Shown here: in pieces, positions 43,833 through 55,296 of the stretch | How positions within the stretch are numbered: position 1 is the first letter of the stretch | How the letters are laid out: every line of letters starts with the position of its first letter | Assembly: GCA_930367215.1 (NCBI GenBank) | Contig: OV884056.1 | Location: 198,689,310 to 198,753,309 of the forward strand | Direction of reading: 5' to 3' | DNA length: 64,000 nt | From: Pollenia angustigena | Taxonomy: Eukaryota > Arthropoda > Insecta > Diptera > Polleniidae | The notes under the pieces: generated by a model | Seen by the model: the letters and a program-made list of their open reading frames with translations, nothing else | Told to the model about the DNA's origin: nothing | Database searches by the model: none | Program-made: the position numbers and the translations under genes

Positions 43833-45764
43833 CTTAAAAGTGTTTAGTTGACAGTTAAGAGGACTCCAGCCAAAAAGCTTTAGTTTTCTGACATGTGAAA
43901 TATACCCAAAATGAATCGGCGGCTTTCTATAAGTAACTAAAGATCTTAAAGAAAAGAAACAATTAAAAATATCAACGCTTTTCAAACCAGATCAGATTTA
44001 TTGTTTTCCTTTCTTGAGCTTTAGCTTTAGCAGATAAAAAAAACTTGCCTGAGAAAATGCACATACATTTTGTTATTTAAATGTCATTTCTATTTTCTAT
44101 TTCTATTTCAATTGAAATTATAAAAAGGGTGTGTATTACAGGGAAATTGATTGGAACAAAAGATTTGCTCTTTCAACAAGAACTCTTAACTTTTTTAATA
44201 ATTTCCATGTGTTGCAAGCGTAATGATCATATTATTTTTTTGTTAAACTTCTGGCGGCGACAAAACATTCTATACTTTTTTCAAATCGATAAGCTGTCAC
44301 TGCATTATGATTTCTTAGTAGCTTTAGGAGGCTTATTTTTTTTTTTTCTTTATAATAATGAAATGGATGGAAACTATTTCAACTTCTTAAGCTTAGCCAC
44401 ATGCACGCACTTTAATAACCGTACCAAACACATCAATATACTTCGATTCCATCTGATTTGTTGTATATGTGGCGGTTAAGTTAAAGAAGCGGTCTTTCGT
44501 TACAACAAACAAAATCTAGAGAACCAGTCAGCGAATGAATGAATGAACGAAAAAAATACAAATTTTGAATTTCTTTCGTTTTTCGAAACATTAAAGAATT
44601 AAAAGCACGCACCTTTCACGCTGCTCATACAACGTATTAAAACCTTATTAATAACAACAAAATGTTGAAGCAAAATGTGGTGAAAGAATGGAAAAATAGA
44701 AAAGAAAAAAAAAGAACCAAGCAACAAGTTCTTTTAGATTATAATGAAATATTTTTTTTTTTTATTTATGAAGCTAATCGTTCAGTGAACTCTTTCTTCT
44801 CTATTGACAGTTGACTCCAACTATCCCCACCTTTTGACAGCTAATTTCTTTTAAATAAGTGTGTGTGTGTGTTTGTGTATGTTTTTGTTTAAGACAATTA
44901 AATTTGTCGTTGGGCGACATTATTTAGAATGATTGAATGAATGTTTTGTCTGTCCGTCTGGCCATTTTGTTTACTTTACAAAGCTTTCTCTAATATGGTC
45001 TGATTTTCGTTATTTTGTTTAAGAATTTTGTGTTATAATTTGTTGTGTGGTTTTTTTTTTTTTTTTTTTTTTTTTGTTAAAATTGATTTCAAATAAGTTT
45101 GTTTGATAAATCACTGTGACAACTAAAAAATGTTAAGAAATATTTGCTTTTCTAGTATTTTATCAATTAATCTTTTTTAATTAAAAATTTTTGGGGGGGA
45201 GAAATATAAAACATGTGGAAAGAATTTTGGAAAAATTGTTTTTGAATTGTTTTTATTTTAAAATATTTGTTGAAAGTGTTATTGAAAAGCCTACGGAAAT
45301 TTGTTTTAATGATCACTAGCAAAATTCAATTAAAACCAAAAAAGTAACCGATTTCAAAAATTCCTTAATTCTTGTTAAAAATAAACTTGCGAGAAGGAAA
45401 GGTATGGGAAAATAATTAATCAAAGTTTATGGCTTGTCTTTACAAACTCAAACTTTTGGATGTTTACGAAAAGACGAGCTGTCAAACAAACTCTTCTGCG
45501 TCCTGCGCTCAACTTATGCTATTAATGATTAGTTTACTCTGACAAATCATTATGCATAGATTTACGCTTGAAAAATGTTACCAGATTATAAAAATATTCC
45601 TTAGAATTAGTCATCGATTTTTTAATGAAAAATTGTATCTGCAAGAGGCTGAATTTTTGCTTTACCAGTTTGTTTATAATCCAAATTGTCGCGTGTGGAG
45701 TATTACCAATCCACAGCAGAACGGACAGACTCGTTTACGATGTGTGTAATACATAGAAATCTGG
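43833..45764. other. Unassigned stretch, no convincing gene
   Basis: The 132-codon frame at 44081-44479 is among the longest in the window, but its residues (Phe, Ile, Leu and a FFFFF run from a T-tract) look like chance translation. A long T-run is at 45052-45075, GT repeats at 44861-44880 and GAAT repeats at about 44533-44546. Confidence 0.5.
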
Positions 45765-46275
45765 ACCAATATTTTAGTATATCGACTCAGAATCACTTTT
45801 TAATGTGATACATATAACGATGTCCATCCGTCCGTCTGGCTAGTTGCCTGTCCATGTTAACCTTGTGCGCAAAGTACAAGGTGATCGAATTCGGTAAATA
45901 CGTTAAAATTGTACTAGTTACGGAGTCTATGTAAGTGGTGAGAATTGGTCTACAATTTCACATATTCCCTATAAAAACTTCTTTCCAAATTAGACTTGTA
46001 GTGTCCGTAAACCATCTAATTATGTTGGTATCTAGAAAAAATTCGACCCAAAAATATTTTACTACGAATTTAATTCTATTATAATCGGGTCACATTTGTC
46101 CAAAGCTCCCTTCTATAAATAACTTTATCCTCCTTTCAAATGTTAACATTAATAAACAGTTTAGCGACCGTCCCTAAAATTATTTTAACACACAAAATCT
46201 CATGTGGATGTTAATATCTAGATAATATACGGCACAAAAATCTCTTATATTAATTTTAATCTCTTAGCATAACTT
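45765..46275 (+). repeat. Dispersed repeat family A, copy
   Basis: Contains AGTATATCGACTCAGAATCA, CGATGTCCATCCGTCCGTCT, CATGTTAACCTTGTGCGCAA then AGTACA, and later TCTAGATAATATACGGCACA, all in the order seen at 20485-21215 and 48480-49041. It ends before the GGTCGGGCTTGACC terminus. Confidence 0.75.
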
Positions 46276-46589
46276 AGCATGACTGCCCATCGCTTCCAAA
46301 TAGGGAAAAATCTCGAATATTTGTCTGTAAATACTATGTTGTTGGGCTTTATCGGTGATCATTTTAGGATTGGTTTTATTAAAAGAACTGCTATTAAATC
46401 GTTGAATATTTTGTTTTCAAATTTGCAATCTTTGAATTTTTTGGGATATAGTTTTAACTATTTGCAGGGCATAATTTCAAGTTTTAACTGCATATTCAAT
46501 GAGCATAAAACGCGTTTTTAGAGCATATTTCTGGTTTCCCTGCTAATAAGATTGCAGAGTGGCACTACTAACGAAAAGTTCAATCTTTT
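46276..46589. other. Unassigned short stretch
   Basis: An 80-codon frame at 46279-46521 has no recognisable domain. AGAGTGGCACTACTAACGAA near 46556 resembles 18029-18050. Confidence 0.4.
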
Positions 46590-46985
46590 TTGTACTTGGA
46601 TTAAGAATTATGTACTTATTTTAAGAAATTCCGGGATAATTTTCGAAAGTTATCCCACTTAGGCCCGTTTTCACATCTTACCGATAGCTTAAAGTAGATT
46701 TAACTGGCCTTATAAAAAGTGTTCCATTATTAAACTTTAAACTAAAGTGAGCGATAAAGTAAATTAAGGTTCATTCTACCTGGCAGGATAAAATAAAGTT
46801 GTAATAATGGAACAGTTTTTATACGGCCGATAAAATCCTTCCTTTAGCTATCGGTAAGTTGTTAAAACGAGCCTTAGGATTGTTTCAAGTACGGTTTAGT
46901 GTTATCAATTGCTTAATTTTTAAGTACGAATCGTACTAGAATTATAAAAAACTAAATTTATCCTGAGTGGTTTTCTTTCTGTGAA
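46590..46985 (-). repeat. Possible CACAGAAAGA-group MITE interrupted by a Harbinger-like MITE
   Basis: The right side ends CCTGAGTGGTTTTCTTTCTG then TG; inverted this reads CACAGAAAGAAAACCACTCA, a variant end of the CACAGAAAAA group. GTACTT/AAGTAC units lie on both sides (46592, 46612, 46889, 46923), as in the element at 17504. The TTA-flanked MITE 46662-46873 splits it. Confidence 0.45.
46662..46873. mobile_element. PIF/Harbinger-like MITE, TTA duplication
   Basis: GGCCCGTTTTCACATCTTAC then CGATAGCTTAAAG at the left is mirrored by CTTTAGCTATCGGTAAG then TTGTTAAAACGAGCC at the right. TTA flanks both sides (46659-46661, 46874-46876). AATGGAACA / TGTTCCATT further extends the symmetry. Non-coding, 212 bp. 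Confidence 0.8.
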
Positions 46986-47409
46986 GGGGTATATCTAAAA
47001 CAGCTTTATATTGAAATCTGGAACTTAATAAAAAAAAGTAAAAATAAAAACTGTTGCTTTTACTTCTTTTTTTTCTTTTATTGATAATCCTAATTGTAAT
47101 TTATTAGCGATTACCAATGTACCCACTAATTATTTGCATTCAAGTGTCAAAAAAGCCTGCTAGACTCAAAGTGTCAGTTCTGGTGACCTTCGAACTTTAT
47201 TAGATCCCGAGCGAGGTAGTTGGGATGGACCATTAGTTAATCTATTTATTTGACTGAATACTTTGTAATTTCTTCCTGGATGGTAGCGATGTTAAGATCT
47301 CTGTGGAAAATGTCATTACGTATATGCCATGGGGTACAGACGATTTGTTTGTAATATCCTAGACTGTCTTCTTTCTAGCTTCTGGATGTTTGATTCGCAT
47401 GAAGTACTT
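46986..47409. other. Unassigned stretch
   Basis: Slightly GC-richer around 47180-47240, but no frame or repeat is recognised. Confidence 0.4.
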
Positions 47410-47521
47410 CTTCTGCATTCATTAAATGTAAAAAGTCGCTGTCAAACCGACTTAAAATGCGAAAAGTTGTACGTTTTTAGTTCGACAGTTTTTGCTTTCG
47501 ACTACAGTTTTTTAAACCCTG
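47410..47521 (-). repeat. Truncated copy of the 43655-43832 MITE
   Basis: Inverted, it starts CAGGGTTTAAAAAACTGTAG then TCGAAAGCAAAAACTGTCGA, and continues with CGTACAACTTTTCGC and GTTTGACAGCGAC, matching the first ~105 bp of the other copy. The far end is missing. Confidence 0.75.
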
Positions 47522-48479
47522 ATGAAGTTATCCTTCATAGTTACCAGCCACATGCATGCCAGTGCACTAGAACGATATCCAGGTCTAAAAGAATCACACA
47601 AAATTTTGCTTTTTCTTCAGGGAAATAATTAGAAACTTTTTAAAAATTTGCATACGGAATATTTGGGGAAATTCTTCACAATGTTTTCAATATGAACGCA
47701 GTTTTTGCGAAATTAACCCATTTCCGGCCGCGAAACATAAATGTAGTCCGATTTCAATAAAATTCGAGTTCTTAGCTAAGTTGAGGTTCCTGAATTCAAA
47801 TCCGTTCACAAAATTCACATAGCCCCACTGAGACCGTCAGAAACCGGTGTTCGCAAGCGCGAACGCTGGCCGCTATTCCACATAATTATTTTTTGCTTTG
47901 AAACTTAAAAAAAAATTGTTTTTGCGTACAAAAAACATATTTTAAAACAAGTTTCTTTAAATTTTATTAAATATGATTATTAAAAATATATAAAATTATA
48001 ATTTTTGTATGTATAGATAAAATTGTTTATCCAAAAGAAGGAGTGCAGTGGCCTTCTAGAAGGCATCCGTACTCCTTCTTTTTCCCGCTGGGTATGTACA
48101 TAAATATGCATGTGTATGTGTAAAGTTATGTATAGATATATAATTTTATGCTAATACATACAATTTTTAATAGAAAACACAATACTTTCAAAAAACCATG
48201 ATTTTGCTACAGCACTCGGTCCCAACCTGTTGCACAACGCGTACTATATCTGTATATCTGGAGAACGGCAGGAGCCAAAGTTAGATAAAAACATCTTGGT
48301 TATAAAAGACAAAATCTGACAAAATGTGGGTGGTTCTCATGGACAACCGCGTATGTCCATTTTTTTATTTTACGATGTTGATGCCATATCGATTAGTTTT
48401 AAACTCTCTTTAAATGTTTCTAAATTACTGAAGATGAACACATTCTGATATCCTAAAAGTTTAAAATACTTAGCCTATA
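47522..48479. other. Unassigned stretch with one hairpin
   Basis: No coding region. GGTGTTCGCAAGCGCGAACGC near 47849 is a partial palindrome. A two-part hairpin is at 48035-48080: AAGAAGGAGT..GCCTTCTAGAAGGC..ACTCCTTCTT. Confidence 0.55.
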
Positions 48480-49041
48480 GTTATACCCACACCACAATAG
48501 TGGAGAGGGTATTATGCATTTGTGCTGATGTATGTAACGCCTTAAAATAGTGGTCCTAGACCCACCTTAAAGTATACCGATCTACTCAGAATCACTTTCT
48601 GAGTCGAACTAACGATGTCCGTCCGGCTGGCTGGCTGGCTGGCTGTCCATGTAACCTTGTGCGCAAAGTACAGGTCGCAATTTTGAAGATAATTTGATAA
48701 AATTTGGGTCATAGGTTCTTATTGGAACAAGGACCAAGACCAAGATAAGGGGAAATTTATTCCTCTCAGAAACTATCAAACCGATTTTAATGAAATTTAA
48801 AACATAGATAGAACCATATCTATAGGGACACATAAGCTTTACAGTTTTTAAAAAATAGGACCACAAGGGGAGCCAGGGGGCAATTTCTGCCTCTCACAAA
48901 CTTTCAAACCGATTTTCATGAAGTTTATAAACATAGATAAACCCATATTTACATGGACACATAACCATGATGTGTGTTTAAATACTGTGGTGTAGGGTAT
49001 CATATGGTCGGGCTTGACCGACTATACTTTCTTACTTGTTT
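48480..49041 (+). repeat. Dispersed repeat family A, most complete copy
   Basis: Starts TTATACCCACACCACAATAG then TGGAGAGGGTATTATGC and ends GGGTATCATATGGTCGGGCT then TGACCGACTATACTTTCTTA then CTTGTT. Between lie AAAGTATACCGATCTACTCA then GAATCACTTTCTGAGTCG, a GGCTGGCTGGCTGGCTG tract, and two tandem imperfect ~115-bp units beginning with CTCTCA / CAAACCGATTTTMATGAA (about 48755-48865 and 48890-48965). No transposase. Which superfamily moves it is unknown to me. Confidence 0.75.
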
Positions 49042-49194
49042 GATTTAGAATGGTTTTCGGCTTTTCTAAAAAATTTAATTTTGGTTGAAAATCACAGATA
49101 TAACTTTTTGTTTTTATTATATATCTGAATTCACAATGGACCTAATTGGTCTCCGAGTGGAAGTGTGCCCTTGGCCACATAGCACTTCTTCTGT

Positions 49195-49262
49195 TATTAT
49201 CGCACCATGGAGAAGGATATATAAGATTCGTTACGGCCGAATATAGCGCTATTACTTGTTTT
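49195..49262 (+). repeat. Family C end
   Basis: CACCATGGAGAAGGATATAT then AAGATTCGTTACGGCCGAAT then ATAGCGCTATTACTTGTT, the mirror form of the fragment at 17163-17215. It lies just after family A. Confidence 0.5.
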
Positions 49263-49699
49263 TTTTTAAATGTTTTTTTTTTTTTTTTTGGCAATAAACG
49301 TGTTAATATTTTATGCCTTTTTTCTGATATTAAGCTTTTCTTAACTTTAATACATTGAAATTCTATTCTACTTGCAGCTTTTTCCACTTTTTTTTTGTTA
49401 TTGTTCTTGTTGGTTAAGCCAATATATTTTAAACAAATATACGTTTAACCATATGTTGTTGCTGCGCTGCGGCTGCTGTTGCAAATGCATAGTATGCAGC
49501 TGTTGCATCTTTGTATTACATCATTTACTGTTTGTTGTTAAGATGTTGACTGGTACGAATTTTTCTCTTACAGCAAAATATTTTAGCTTGGTTACCAAAG
49601 AAATTACATGTGTTTGTACACTCACAATATTCTGTACGTAAAATTAACTGAAATTGTTATATAAAATAAATAAAAATTCAAATAAAAGCCGGTCTACTT
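49263..49699. other. Unassigned AT-rich stretch
   Basis: No gene recognised; T-run at 49273-49289 and a short GCTGC-rich tract near 49460-49510. Confidence 0.45.
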
Positions 49700-49841
49700 A
49701 TTTTTCATTTATTTTTAACAAAAAGTTCATTTAATTTTTATTGTCAAAAATTCAACACCATATTCCGTAAAATCAAATAAATATTTAGTTATTTTGTAAA
49801 ATCCAAATTTTTAATATTTTTAATGAAATTTTAATTTTAAT

Positions 49842-50056
49842 GAAGTTCATGAAATTTAATTTTTATTAAATTATTTTTATGAAGAAAGGAATTTTACAAC
49901 ATGAAAATCATGTCATGGTAACCTGCCGGCAGGGTTCGAGCCCGAGCCACGTCAAGAATGAAAGATTATCAATAACAATTTTAATTGATTTTCATGTTGT
50001 AAAATTCCTTTCTTCATAAAAATAATTTAATAAAAATTAAATTCCATGAACTTAAG
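49842..50056. repeat. Small foldback formed by an inverted SINE body
   Basis: 49842-49907 (GTTCATGAAATTTAATTTTT..CAACATGAAAAT) is the mirror of 49991-50056 (ATTTTCATGTTG..AAATTCCATGAAC), about 66 bp with few mismatches. The loop is the GC-rich SINE segment. It may have arisen by an inverted partial duplication of the SINE or a template-switch event. Confidence 0.8.
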
Positions 50057-50130
50057 CCTAATTAAAAAAATTAAAAATTTGGATTAAAAACCATAAATAG
50101 TTCAACAAAATAACCACAATACTAATTACT
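49908..50130 (+). mobile_element. SINE copy 2, 5'-truncated
   Basis: CATGTCATGGTAACCTGCCG then GCAGGGTTCGAGCCCGAGCC matches the head of 7275-7590 (minus strand), starting just after the A-box region, so the A box is missing. GGTTCGAGCCC is an excellent B box. The body (ATTTTCATGTTGTAAAATTC; CATGAACTTAAGCCTAATTA; AACCATAAATAGTTCAACAA) agrees closely with copy 1. Confidence 0.7.
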
Positions 50131-50764
50131 TTGTAAAATTTTACCGTCAAAAATTCAACACCATATTCAGTAAAAACAATTAAATATTCAGTTATTTTTT
50201 AAAATTTTACTGTCGAAAAATTTACCCCATATTCAGTAAAAACAATTAAATATTCAGTTATTTTATTTAATTCAGTAATTTTCGTTTACTACACAAAAGA
50301 GCCGAATTTCTAAAAAATACCAGACAGACACCTGTCCGCTTGTTTTTCTTACAAGCGAGAGAGGGAGAATATTATTATTTACTTAGTCCCAATTTACAAC
50401 GTTGAAATTGAAAGGCAGACATTTTTCCTATTCTCTTTTGAACTTGCCTAAACCTTTCACAATCGCGAAATTAATAGGCAGACAGAAATTATTGTTTTCC
50501 TCTTTTCGTTCTTTTTCGCTGTTGACACGGAGATGAACATTTAACAGGCATTGATACTACAATAACATTGTTGTGAGAAAAATGATATGAAGCAACAACA
50601 TGAAAAATGTAAAAGAGAAGCAAAAAAATGTCTACAAATGTCCAGTACAGATAGTCATGTACTACACACTCTACATCTACAACCCCTCACCAACAAACTT
50701 CGTCTGTCTGCCTTCCACTTGCCACATTGTAAAAGGGGACTTACCCTGGTACACACGTTTGTTT

Positions 50765-50880
50765 AACTTTTGTTGTACTGACCACGTTGTTTACAGAAGA
50801 ACTCTAAATTATAAGACACCAGCAGCATGACCGATATGGCTTCGCAATTAGTTTACTTTTAAAATTTGATGTTTTTAACT
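50765..50880 (+). repeat. Conserved core shared by several MITEs
   Basis: TTTGTTGTACTGACCACGTT then GTTTACAGAAGAAC, ATTATAAGACACCAGCAGCA then TGACCGATATGGCTTCG. Relatives are at 17695-17800, at 43125-43175 inverted, and at 63950-64000. The TTTACAG/AA string resembles a 3' splice site, and downstream frames in the copies show similar residues (NYKTPAEWTDIA in 17711-17770). Confidence 0.5.
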
Positions 50881-51112
50881 AAATTAATTTAACAAATAGA
50901 AAATGGGAATTGCTTACACAAAACAAGCAATTTGTTTTTTATAGATAAGTAAAAGTTAATTTTTGGTAGTTAAATTATATAAAATAACTGAATATTTAAT
51001 TGTTTTTACTGAATATGGTGTTCAATTTTTTACAGTAAAATTTTATAAAATAACTGCATATTTAATTGTTTTTACTGAATATGGTGTTAATTTTTTGACA
51101 GTTAATTTATAT

Positions 51113-51716
51113 CAGAGATCAGCAATGAATCGTTTTTTCGCTACTCATACTGACTCATGCAATTGTAAGTATAAGTGCGTAGAAATCATTTAAAGTAAAC
51201 TACTCTGATTCACTCATACTCACAAGAGAAATATTTATGAGTGCGACGTCCACATTATACGCATACTCATAAATGACCTCAGCTTGATTTATAATTTCAA
51301 GAAAATACTTACAATACTCACAATGATTCAAATCATTTAGCTCATCCATTTACTGTTTTAACACAACAGATAAAACACACAACTTAATAATCAGCGATGC
51401 CAGATAAATTTGTCGAAAAATCGTCCACTTCATACATGTAACTTTAATAAACTGTAATTGCCATATCGTCACTTTGATATTTCGGGGACAAATCTGGCAG
51501 CCTCGCATTTTGCTTCGCCTATATACATTAAGTTGAGTAGATTCTAAATCAACCACTACAAATGATGCTAAGTATGAGTACGATGAATAAAATGAAACTT
51601 TTGAGTGAATACGAGTTTGAATCACATTGGAATAAGTATGAGTGCGTATAAGTACAAGAATTTATGAGTCATGATTTAGCTCTACTCACTTTTTCACTAC
51701 TCATTGCTGATCTCTG
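51113..51716. mobile_element. hAT-type MITE, TSD ATTTATAT
   Basis: Perfect 16-bp inverted ends CAGAGATCAGCAATGA with perfect 8-bp direct repeats ATTTATAT at 51105-51112 and 51717-51724. The interior is full of ACTCATAC / GTATGAGTG / TATGAGT motifs in both orientations, probably subterminal binding sites. Non-coding. It splits a repeat unit of the older foldback. Confidence 0.95.
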
Positions 51717-51830
51717 ATTTATATAAGATAACTGAATATTCATTTGTTTTTACGGAATTCGCGGTTGAATTTTTGACAGTAAAAATTAAATAAACTTTTT
51801 GTTGCTTTAAATTAAATTTTTATTTAATTT

Positions 51831-53324
51831 AACATAAAGAAGAATTTAACTGAATCAACGGACAATATTAACTGCAACTGAAAATCCGTATTAATATGCA
51901 CTTAGTTTTTTGAATAACTGTAAGAATCAGTTAAAAATAAATTTGCTTAGAATTTTAAATGTTTATTTATTTAAAAATGACTGAAATAAACTACAGTCCG
52001 TTACTGTAATAATATTGTGAGTGTAGTTGAATACAGTGGCATGTAGATTATTCTACCTTTATTTTAGTATTTCTGGTAATTTTAAGTTGTAATGATTTTA
52101 CTGTAGTTTTTTTAGATAAAAAAATATTAATGCGTCTTTTTTTAGTTTCTTAAAAGTGTAAAAGTTGTTTGGTTTTTTTGGCTTGTCCATTTTTAAACAT
52201 TTACATTGTACGCATTCATGTAAGATGAAGAAGAAGTTAAAACTCTTGGACAGTAACAACAACAACAAAAAATTAAAAAAATATACACACATATGACAAA
52301 GAATGTGGCCAATATGATTTCTTGACAATACCAAATACGCAAAATGTTTAAAACAGCAATGCAGCTGAACAACATGTTGCTGTTGTTTCTTTGTTGGATA
52401 TTTTTGGTATAAAAATATTTATTGTTTAGAATTATGCAGGTTGTTTTGGAACGTGACGGTTGGTTGGTTGTTTCGGTTTGAATATAAATTTTTAAGAATT
52501 ATTTCCTTTTGAGATTTTAAGAAAAGTCTTAGGAAATATTACTGGTGTTAAGTGTTTATGATAAAAGTGCTAGACTTTTTTTTTTTGGAATTTCATATTA
52601 ACCCCTTAAATGTTTTATTCCAAATTGTTTTGGAAGACTGCGTTACAAATAGAGCACGAGTTTGAATTGAAAACAGGTTTTTTTGAAATATCTGCTCCTT
52701 AAATAGAAATCAATTTTGTTTAATAGTGTCAACATTGCAATTTCTTTTTAAGTTTAATTAGGATATGGAAAAGATCGCCTAACTAAGCGAAGTTTAAAAT
52801 ACATACGACATAATTGGTTACGTCCCAGTAAAAAAAAATTGGGGTTTTTTGAAGCACTTAAGAGAAAACGCTCATAATCGAGCGCTTCAATAAGAGAGCT
52901 CCTATGCAGCAGTAAAAGATAAATAATAAAATATACAAAAAAGGTGCTGAAAACGAAGAAGGTTTCAAAGCGAAAAATAAAACGAATATGATTGAAAAAG
53001 GCATTTAAACAAGTAAAAGCCAAATATTAATTAATAAGTTAATATAGTTAGCCATTATAAAAGCACTTTAGGAGTGATTTGTTTGCGTGTTAAAAGAAGA
53101 AGAAAATAGTCCTTCAAACCGGGAACACCCCATACAAAAATTAGGCATCCCATCAGCAGGTTTGAAGCGATTTGAGGTATGAATTCATACATAAACCCTG
53201 CTCCTTTTGGAGCACATTTTATACTGGGGTCTAACCTAACTTTAATCCCTATTCATTAATGTAATAAAATTGTATAACAACATGCTCCCCATTATATCTA
53301 GGGTCTTCGGAAAACTCATTTTAA
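51831..53324. other. Unassigned AT-rich stretch
   Basis: No supported gene; AACAACAAC tract at about 52256-52268. The reverse 89-codon frame at 52754-53023 has no known domain. Confidence 0.45.
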
Positions 53325-53480
53325 CATACAAACGGACGGATGGACGTTCAAACGGACATCATTCAGTCAACTTCGCTACTCGTAAGGACTTTATAGAGAC
53401 TACCAACGATTTTTTTTACATGTGGAATGACAAACTTATATATACCCTTTCTACCTGTGATGAAGGGTATAAAAAGCTCT
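53325..53480 (+). repeat. Transposon 3'-end-like dispersed repeat
   Basis: AAACGGACGGATGGACGTTC then AAACGGACATCATTCAGTC, then ACATGTGGAATGACAAACTT and CTGTGATGAAGGGTATAAAA. This style (ACGGACNGACGGACAT followed by a GAAGGGTATAA end) is familiar from the 3' regions of many fly retroelements. No coding remnant adjoins it. Confidence 0.5.
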
Positions 53481-54404
53481 TTGGTTTAACACTTTCAATA
53501 TTTGTTTTGTATTTCGATAACCTCCTTAAGATTAATCTATGACTGCTTAAAAGCTTTGTCTGGTATTAGAAATTAAATTTAATATGAAATTGAATGGTTT
53601 TAAGTGAAAAAAATAAAAATCTTAAATGTGCACGTACTTTATATCCCTACACTTGATGCTTTAACTTAAAAACACATCACCTTTAAACGTGCCACAATAT
53701 GTTGTTAACAAATGTTATTGCAAGATGATGCTAATGCATCATTTTGCTGTTGCTGCTTATGTTTTCCTATCTATTAAAGAGCATAGAAAACAAAAATAAA
53801 TAAGCAAAAAAAAAAAACAACTAAAAATCAAGTAAAAGTGTTTTGTTAGTTTTCGCGTAACTATAATCAACAACATCACCATCATCATCATCTTTGCCAC
53901 CATCACTAACACATCTCTTCTAGTGAATGACTCCCTGATGTTGTTTAGTCGATTACCAGTCAGCCAGGCACGCAGGCTTCCAGTGCCTTCTTTAAGCCAG
54001 TTTTTAACAGCCAGGTTGCCTGGTTTATTGTTGGTGTTGTTGCTAGTGTTGGTGTTGGTGTTGGTGGTAATCTATTATTTGTCTTGAAGCCATATAAAAA
54101 TCTATTTATTCTTAATGCTTCACTGAGTATCTAAGTTACTTACTTTCGCTTACAAACAACTAACAGCAACAGCACAAAAGATAAAATTGTTGTTGGTTGG
54201 TTATTATTATTGTTTTTGTTACTATTTTTATGTTGCTATTTTTCTATGATGTTTTCTTGTTGTTTTTCAGTTTCAGTTGTATAATGCTAATATGCAAAAG
54301 CATTAGTTTGTTTTAAGTCTAACTATTTACTTTTTTTTTTAACAAAGTTGATGATTCATTATTCACTGTCGTTTTTTTCTTAGCAGTACGTTTGTCTCTT
54401 CTAC

Positions 54405-54435
<31 letters not shown>

Positions 54436-54859
54436 AAAACTAAAACACTCTGCATCATCTAACTGATAGTTTGTTGTAATTTTTCTAACTCTTATTTTTA
54501 AGTTTTTAAGATTTTCTTTCCTCAAATCTACCTTTTACTAAGTATTAGTTATTCCTAATGTGACCAACTTAAGCCGCTTATTGTCATGTTCTTTTGATAC
54601 TTTAATCGGTCATTTGTATTTGCTTCCTTGTTTCTTATTTGGAAGGTTCTTAAATTACTTAAGATTTATTGATTTTTTTGTAATATTATTATGTTGACTT
54701 AAAATTTCCTTATGGCACAATGGGACTGATAGTACAAAAATTTAATTGCATTGAAATACTAAGCTTAATCAAAATTATATAAGAACAGATTTGTCGAACT
54801 AGCGTTTAATCGGAAACAAAGCTGCCAGCTAGTCTCAAAATCATCAGATACAGTTTGGG
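53481..54859. other. Unassigned stretch with simple repeats
   Basis: CATCAT tract at about 53875-53893, GTTGGTGTTG tract at 54030-54065, A-run at 54403-54428. No gene seen. Confidence 0.5.
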
Positions 54860-55114
54860 TAGAGATGACTCAGGCAAAGCTTTTTGACTCTGCCAAGGCT
54901 AAACATTTTTCGTAAAGAATTTGCCTAAAAACCATGCTAAAATACAACTCTCTCTCAGTCGATTATACAAATTTGGTCTACTTTTTTGTTTCGGTAGTGG
55001 CTACCGAAAAATTTGATTGAAATTCTCCTTGAATTACTTTTAAAAATATCACAAATACACAGATTTCTCTCTTTTAGTTGGTCCCTTTTTGACTTTACCC
55101 AAAAGTCATCTCTA
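54860..55114. repeat. MITE-like element, TAGAGATGACT ends
   Basis: TAGAGATGACTCAGGCAAAG then CTTTTTGACT at the left is mirrored by TTTTTGACTTTACCCAAAAG then TCATCTCTA at the right, with about five mismatches. No 8-bp direct repeat at the flanks. Internally TTCGGTAGTGGCTACCGAA is a perfect small palindrome at about 54991-55009. Confidence 0.6.
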
Positions 55115-55296
55115 AAATTATGTTAAATGTTAACGTTTTTGCCCTTAACAAACACCCACACATATTATTTTTAACATTAAACATCTTGTTAAATAGCTTT
55201 TAAGCGAAAATTAAAGAAAAAAAAAAGCATTAGGCAAAAATTGCAAACGATTTAAAGGAAACAAACAACATTGCAAAAACTAATTTTAATATACAG

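Larger units (their letters stand above)
49700..51830. mobile_element. Large foldback with ~63-bp repeat arms and several insertions
   Basis: The left arm (49720-49795 and 50125-50275) holds repeats of TTTACTGTCAAAAATTCAAC then ACCATATTCAGTAAAAACAA then TTAAATATTCAGTTATTTT. The right arm (50960-51105 and 51720-51795) holds the same unit inverted. The left arm is split by a SINE-bearing small foldback (49842-50130) and the right arm by a hAT (51113-51716). The middle (50280-50960) carries the core shared with the CACAGAAAAA-group elements at about 50765-50880. No transposase. Outer ends near AAAAAGTTCATTTAATTTTT are approximate. Confidence 0.75.

Noticed and set aside
44081..44479. 132-codon plus-strand open frame
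   Set aside because: Composition is dominated by Phe, Ile and Leu with a FFFFF run from a T-tract; no motif, domain or neighbouring exon supports it.
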